The notes under the pieces: model-generated
What the model saw: only the letters and a program-made list of their open reading frames with translations
Told to the model about the DNA's origin: nothing
Databases searched by the model: none
Translations under genes and position numbers: made by a program
Assembly (NCBI GenBank): GCA_018677555.1
Contig: JAHHOT010000048.1
Span: forward strand, 1 to 38,687
Direction: 5' to 3'
Length of the DNA: 38,687 nt
Source of the DNA: Gammaproteobacteria bacterium
Lineage (GTDB): Bacteria; Pseudomonadota; Gammaproteobacteria; Steroidobacterales; Woeseiaceae
Shown here: positions 35,887 through 38,687 of the stretch, in pieces
How positions within the stretch are numbered: position 1 is the stretch's first letter
How the letters are laid out: every line of letters starts with the position of its first letter

Positions 35887-36942
35887 TCAGCGGCTCGCCG
35901 CCCGATCGACGGACGCGAGCTTCAGGCGGCGCATGACTGCCTCATTGGTCGTGACAGACATGTCCGTGAGAGGCGAAATTGCCGGCACCGCGTCGCTTCC
36001 ATGCTCGTCGATCTTGTTGAGAACATCGACAATCACCGCCGCGATATTGGCCTCGATCGCGGACGCACTGAATACGGCGCCAAGTTTGAGCAAGGAGTCG
36101 TTGAATACGGTGACCTGGACGCCGTGCTTCGCGGCATCACGCAGCATTTGGCGCAGAACGGGCACGCTCAGAATGCGATTGTCGGGAAACAACCAGTAGC
36201 CGTCGACCGAAGGGGCCAGGCGGCTGAACAGATAAAGCGTCTCCCGATCGGATGTTGCGACGTCGAAACGGAATTCGACATCGTTGCTGGACGCCGCCTC
36301 CTGCGCTTCTGCGATCAGGGTGTCGTGACCGGTACCGATGATCGCTCCTACCGATGCAAGATCCGGGTCGATCTGCTTCCAGTGCCGCAGCTGCATGGCG
36401 AGAGGGGGGATCACCGCCACGCCGCGGATCTCGTCGCCGACCAGTTCGTGGTCTGTTGCATTGAATACCTGGCTGAATACCACCGGAACGGTCGAGCGCG
36501 CCTTCGCGATCTTGGCCGCCCGCAGCCCGATCGCGACGACGATATCCGTTGCATTCGCCTCGACCGACGCAAATATCTCTTCCGGCGTGAGACTCTTGTC
36601 AGTCAGATCGAATACGGCAACGTCCTCGAGCTGGCGCTCCAGTGCAACCGCGACGTTTTCGTACGCCGGCTTGCGGTCTGTCAGCAGTACCGCCACGTGC
36701 AGTGGCTCTTTGACCGGCTCAACCGGCGCCGGTGCCGGTTTGGGCTTTGGTTTCGGTTTCGGTTTCGGCGGCGGTGCCGGAGCAGGCGGCGGCTCGGGTT
36801 CGGGCTCTGCCTCGACCACGACGACCTCCGGTGGTTGTGGCGGCTCCGCGGGATTCAACAGTGCACAGCCTGAAGCTGTGAGCAGCAGCAGCGAAACGAT
36901 CAGGCGTTGTGTCAATGTGCGCAGGCCAGTGAACTGGTCCAT
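35887..36942 (-). CDS. Substrate-binding-like lipoprotein (ABC_sub_bind type) with Pro/Lys tether
   Basis: The 351-residue product starts with a signal peptide and lipobox LLTASGC; the residue after the cysteine is Ala, which favours the outer membrane. A Pro/Glu and then Pro/Lys tract with repeated PK units spans about 40 residues. A two-lobed periplasmic binding fold follows, with LHVAVLLTDRKPAYENVA and VVAIGLRAAKIAK resembling PF04392 proteins. No permease or ATPase gene is adjacent, so transport is unlikely. ATG at 36942 is chosen because AAAGGA lies nine bases upstream and it gives a compact signal peptide; in-frame ATGs at 36960 and 36969 are alternatives. It is coupled to the GGDEF/EAL gene. 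Confidence 0.8.
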   Translation of the reverse strand: MDQFTGLRTLTQRLIVSLLLLTASGCALLNPAEPPQPPEVVVVEAEPEPEPPPAPAPPPKPKPKPKPKPAPAPVEPVKEPLHVAVLLTDRKPAYENVAVALERQLEDVAVFDLTDKSLTPEEIFASVEANATDIVVAIGLRAAKIAKARSTVPVVFSQVFNATDHELVGDEIRGVAVIPPLAMQLRHWKQIDPDLASVGAIIGTGHDTLIAEAQEAASSNDVEFRFDVATSDRETLYLFSRLAPSVDGYWLFPDNRILSVPVLRQMLRDAAKHGVQVTVFNDSLLKLGAVFSASAIEANIAAVIVDVLNKIDEHGSDAVPAISPLTDMSVTTNEAVMRRLKLASVDRAASR

Positions 36943-37235
36943 GTGGAGACATCCTTTCATCCGGTGCATTCGGACAACGCGACCGCGCCCAGCGAGTCCG
37001 CGGCTTGCGCCGCTTGCGTAGCGCTACAGAATAGCGAAACCCGCATGCACCGCCACGAACCACTTCTCAGTTAGCAAAAACAAAGGATTGCGGCGCTTTT
37101 CACGCCGCCGGAGGACATGCGCTGAAGAAAATTCATCGCGCCAGCCGCTCGCGGACTGGCGTCGGGATGCCGATGACAGCGACCGGGAGCGCTGCGGCCA
37201 CCGGCGAAAACCGGATTATTGTAAAGTGGGCGCGA
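36943..37235. other. 293-nt spacer between grxD and the lipoprotein gene
   Basis: No gene is supported. It holds a minus-strand terminator for grxD (37073-37108), a strong stem-loop at 37139-37161 (CGCCAG-CCGC, two-base loop, GCGG, one bulged A, CTGGCG), and presumably the promoter of the lipoprotein-GGDEF/EAL pair. Confidence 0.5.
37073..37108 (-). terminator. Intrinsic terminator after grxD
   Basis: Read on the minus strand, GCGGCG (37108-37103), a seven-base loop, and CGCCGC (37095-37090) form a perfect GC stem, followed by AATCCTTTGTTTTTGC. This is a typical Rho-independent terminator about 130 bases after the grxD stop and before the lipoprotein gene. Confidence 0.65.
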
Positions 37236-37556
37236 TCAGGCGGGGTGTTCAACCGGCGCAAGCAACTCCTGCAACTCACCCGAATGGTACATCTCGACCA
37301 CGATATCGCAGCCGCCGACCAGTTCTCCGTTGACGTATAGCTGCGGGAACGTGGGCCAGTTCGAATACGCCTTCAGCCCCTCGCGGACCTCGGGATCTTC
37401 AAAAATGTTGACGTAGGCAAACGGTTTCCCAACCGCCTTCAGCGCGGCGACCGTCTGGCCGGAAAAACCGCACTGCGGGAAGTCCGGAGTTCCCTTCATG
37501 TACAACAACACCGAATGCTCGTCGAGTTGCTGCCGGATTCTGTCGTTTACATCCAT
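37236..37556 (-). CDS. grxD: Monothiol glutaredoxin, CGFS type
   Basis: This 106-residue single-domain thioredoxin-fold protein has Lys21 in YMKGTPDFP, the monothiol active site CGFS, the cis-proline loop WPTFPQLYVNGELVGGCDIV, and the usual length of Grx4. CGFS glutaredoxins hold a 2Fe-2S cluster bridged between two monomers and glutathione, and act in Fe-S cluster transfer and iron sensing in the cytoplasm. The gene stands 65 bases after the BON-domain lipoprotein gene on the same strand and is followed by a clear terminator. Confidence 0.95.
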   Translation of the reverse strand: MDVNDRIRQQLDEHSVLLYMKGTPDFPQCGFSGQTVAALKAVGKPFAYVNIFEDPEVREGLKAYSNWPTFPQLYVNGELVGGCDIVVEMYHSGELQELLAPVEHPA

Positions 37557-37621
37557 TATTGCTACTACTCCTGCAAAATTATCGATATCTCCTGAATGCG
37601 CCCGCCCGGCGCGAATTCAAG

Positions 37622-37993
37622 CTAGCGCGCCCGGGTATTGACGCGAATCTGGTTGTCGATTCCGGTTACGCCGTCGACGCCGCGCGCCAGGGCAACCGCC
37701 TTGTCCCTGGCCTCGAAGCTATCGACCGTTCCACTTAGCCGGACTTTTCCGGACGACGAGCTGACAGCGATACTGAAGCTGCCGACATCATCATCCGCCG
37801 CCAAGGCCGAGCTGACTGCGCGTGACACCGCCCTGTCGGTCGTCACAGCAGCCGCTTTGCGCTCATCAACCGCTCGCGGTCGCTCGCTGCTGCTCTGCCC
37901 GTCGCCCAGCAGTATTGCACTGCATCCTGCAGTTATTGCCATTGCCGCGCCCGCCAGGGCCACTCTGCCGACGCTCATCCAAAAACCTGTCAT
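37622..37993 (-). CDS. BON-domain lipoprotein
   Basis: The 123-residue protein has a signal peptide ending in the lipobox ITAGC with Ser next to the cysteine, so it is probably an outer-membrane lipoprotein. One BON domain covers about 50-120, with GKVRLSGTVDSFEARDKAVALARGVDGVTGIDNQI. BON proteins bind phospholipids or stabilise the envelope, and several are induced by osmotic or envelope stress. It lies four bases after the DUF1289 gene, so the two are probably cotranscribed. Confidence 0.85.
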   Translation of the reverse strand: MTGFWMSVGRVALAGAAMAITAGCSAILLGDGQSSSERPRAVDERKAAAVTTDRAVSRAVSSALAADDDVGSFSIAVSSSSGKVRLSGTVDSFEARDKAVALARGVDGVTGIDNQIRVNTRAR

Positions 37994-37997
37994 TGTT

Positions 37998-38210
37998 CTA
38001 TTGTACTCGACCAGGACCCTGGCGCAGGCGTCGTCGTGCCGGCAAATCGTTCACCACCGCCCACTGCTCGGCGGCGCTCAGGCGGGACCAGTCGATAACC
38101 TCCTGCAAGGACCGCAGGCAACCCTGGCACACATCATTCTCATCGAGGCTGCAGATATCGATGCAGGGTGAAACGGGAAAGCCCGGTCGGGGATCGGTCG
38201 GATTCGTCAC
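37998..38210 (-). CDS. DUF1289 domain-containing protein
   Basis: This short cysteine-rich protein has four cysteines in CIDICSLDENDVCQGCLRS, the pattern of DUF1289, which suggests a small metal or Fe-S site; the function is unknown. With GTG at 38210 it is 70 residues long and starts VTNPTDPRPGFPVSPC, typical of the family. A longer frame starting with TTG at 38270 adds 20 residues without family resemblance. No strong ribosome-binding site is seen for either start. It is the first gene of the group running to grxD. Confidence 0.8.
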   Translation of the reverse strand: MTNPTDPRPGFPVSPCIDICSLDENDVCQGCLRSLQEVIDWSRLSAAEQWAVVNDLPARRRLRQGPGRVQ

Positions 38211-38370
38211 GTGGTACAGGTCGTTGCGCGGTGAGCTGCGGACAATATCCTTATTCCACAAGAGATTCAAATACTTACCGCAATGCCTCAGCGCGTCGTC
38301 AGCATCGCGGGACGCGACCCTTGCGCCACTGCAACAGCCTCAAAACCCTGATTTTCCACCCGTCAGCACC

Positions 38371-38376
38371 TATAAT
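38371..38376 (+). promoter_or_regulatory. Candidate -10 box for the PuuD-like gene
   Basis: A perfect TATAAT lies about 86 bases before the start of the PuuD-like gene, with a weak CTGATT -35 (38348-38353) at 17-base spacing. It sits in the divergent spacer after the DUF1289 start. Confidence 0.5.
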
Positions 38377-38461
38377 AGGCGCCCGCCGCCGGTCAACGAT
38401 GCGCGGCCCCGGAAACGATTTCCGGACGATAACAACCAAAAATATTCCAGGGAGAATTCGC

Positions 38462-38687
38462 ATGAATCCATTGAAGTCAGTCGTTGGCACGATCGTGAGC
38501 GGCTTTGTCCTCGCAATCCTTATCGTTGTTGCGACGCGAGGTTCGCACATTTTCCTGGGCATGTCGGTCAATGCAGTGATCATCTGGGCGCACGTGCTGG
38601 CCGGAATTACCTGGATCGGGTTGCTCTATTATTTCAATTTCGTGCAGGTGCCGGCGCTTGCCGAAGCGGTCGCGGACGACGGTGGTC
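38462..38687 (+). CDS. PuuD-like (urate oxidase N-terminal domain) membrane protein, partial
   Basis: About 75 codons are inside the window; the gene runs off the right edge. The first helix (about 9-25) and the motif WAHVLAGITWIGLLYYFNFVQ (about 42-62) match the membrane domain of the PuuD/Urate_ox_N family. Some full-length members fuse this domain to cytochrome c and are called urate hydroxylases; others are membrane-only proteins of unknown function. The part that would decide this is outside the window. AGGGAGA at 38449-38455 is a good ribosome-binding site for the ATG. Confidence 0.75.
   Translation, partial: MNPLKSVVGTIVSGFVLAILIVVATRGSHIFLGMSVNAVIIWAHVLAGITWIGLLYYFNFVQVPALAEAVADDGG

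Noticed and set aside
36719-36790. Short tandem repeat as a possible minisatellite or CRISPR-like tract
   Set aside because: The repeated GGTTTCGG/GGTTTTGG units are the codons of the PK tract in the lipoprotein, in frame, and too short for an array.
35809-36873. 354-codon open frame on the plus strand
   Set aside because: It is antisense to the lipoprotein gene; its Arg/Phe-rich tail is the mirror of the Pro/Lys tract.

Overview
The window is a GC-rich, gene-dense stretch of a gammaproteobacterial chromosome. The evidence is the order and identity of the housekeeping genes: an hda/CDP-alcohol phosphotransferase/DUF2066 block beside purM-purN, apbC beside dcd, rsxABCDGE followed by nth and a DUF1841 gene, a homodimeric aceE-aceF-lpdA operon, rnt, and a CGFS glutaredoxin. 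A REP-like pair of the GTAGGAGCGGC type points loosely towards the Xanthomonadales/Chromatiales side of the class (for example marine Woeseia-like lineages). That placement is inference only. I see no tRNA, rRNA, CRISPR array, insertion sequence or prophage.

Layout: 1-3273 (minus) is an operon DUF2066 - CDP-alcohol phosphatidyltransferase - AI-2E/PerM permease - hda, with hda cut by the left edge. 3379-5048 (plus) is purM-purN, overlapping. 5050-6710 (minus) is apbC-dcd. After a 371-nt divergent spacer, 7082-11736 (plus) carries a soluble HEAT-repeat Ser/Thr kinase followed by two tandem PilT-family retraction ATPases, then metG. 13860-18893 is the complete six-gene rsxABCDGE electron-transport complex, followed by nth and DUF1841.

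20102-22350 is a cassette of an MNIO (DUF692, HvfB-like) peptide-modifying enzyme, its DUF2063 (HvfC-like) partner and a DoxX-type (HvfX-like) membrane protein. Families like these mature copper-binding RiPP metallophores, but no precursor-peptide gene is visible beside them. A membrane-anchored FMN glutamate-synthase-like protein follows. A REP pair then separates it from the convergent operon aceE-aceF-lpdA plus a Rieske ring-hydroxylating oxygenase placed one nucleotide after lpdA (24028-31269, minus).

The right end holds an M17 aminopeptidase and RNase T (plus). Facing them on the minus strand is a GGDEF/EAL membrane protein preceded by a substrate-binding-like lipoprotein with a Pro/Lys tether, then grxD, a BON-domain lipoprotein and a DUF1289 protein. 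The start of a PuuD-like membrane gene runs off the right edge.

Most of the window is core metabolism. The parts most worth a second look are the precursor-less MNIO cassette, the kinase-PilT-PilT module, the Rieske gene coupled to pyruvate dehydrogenase, and the lipoprotein/cyclic-di-GMP pair. All functional statements rest on reading translated sequence and recalled family features; no database search was run.
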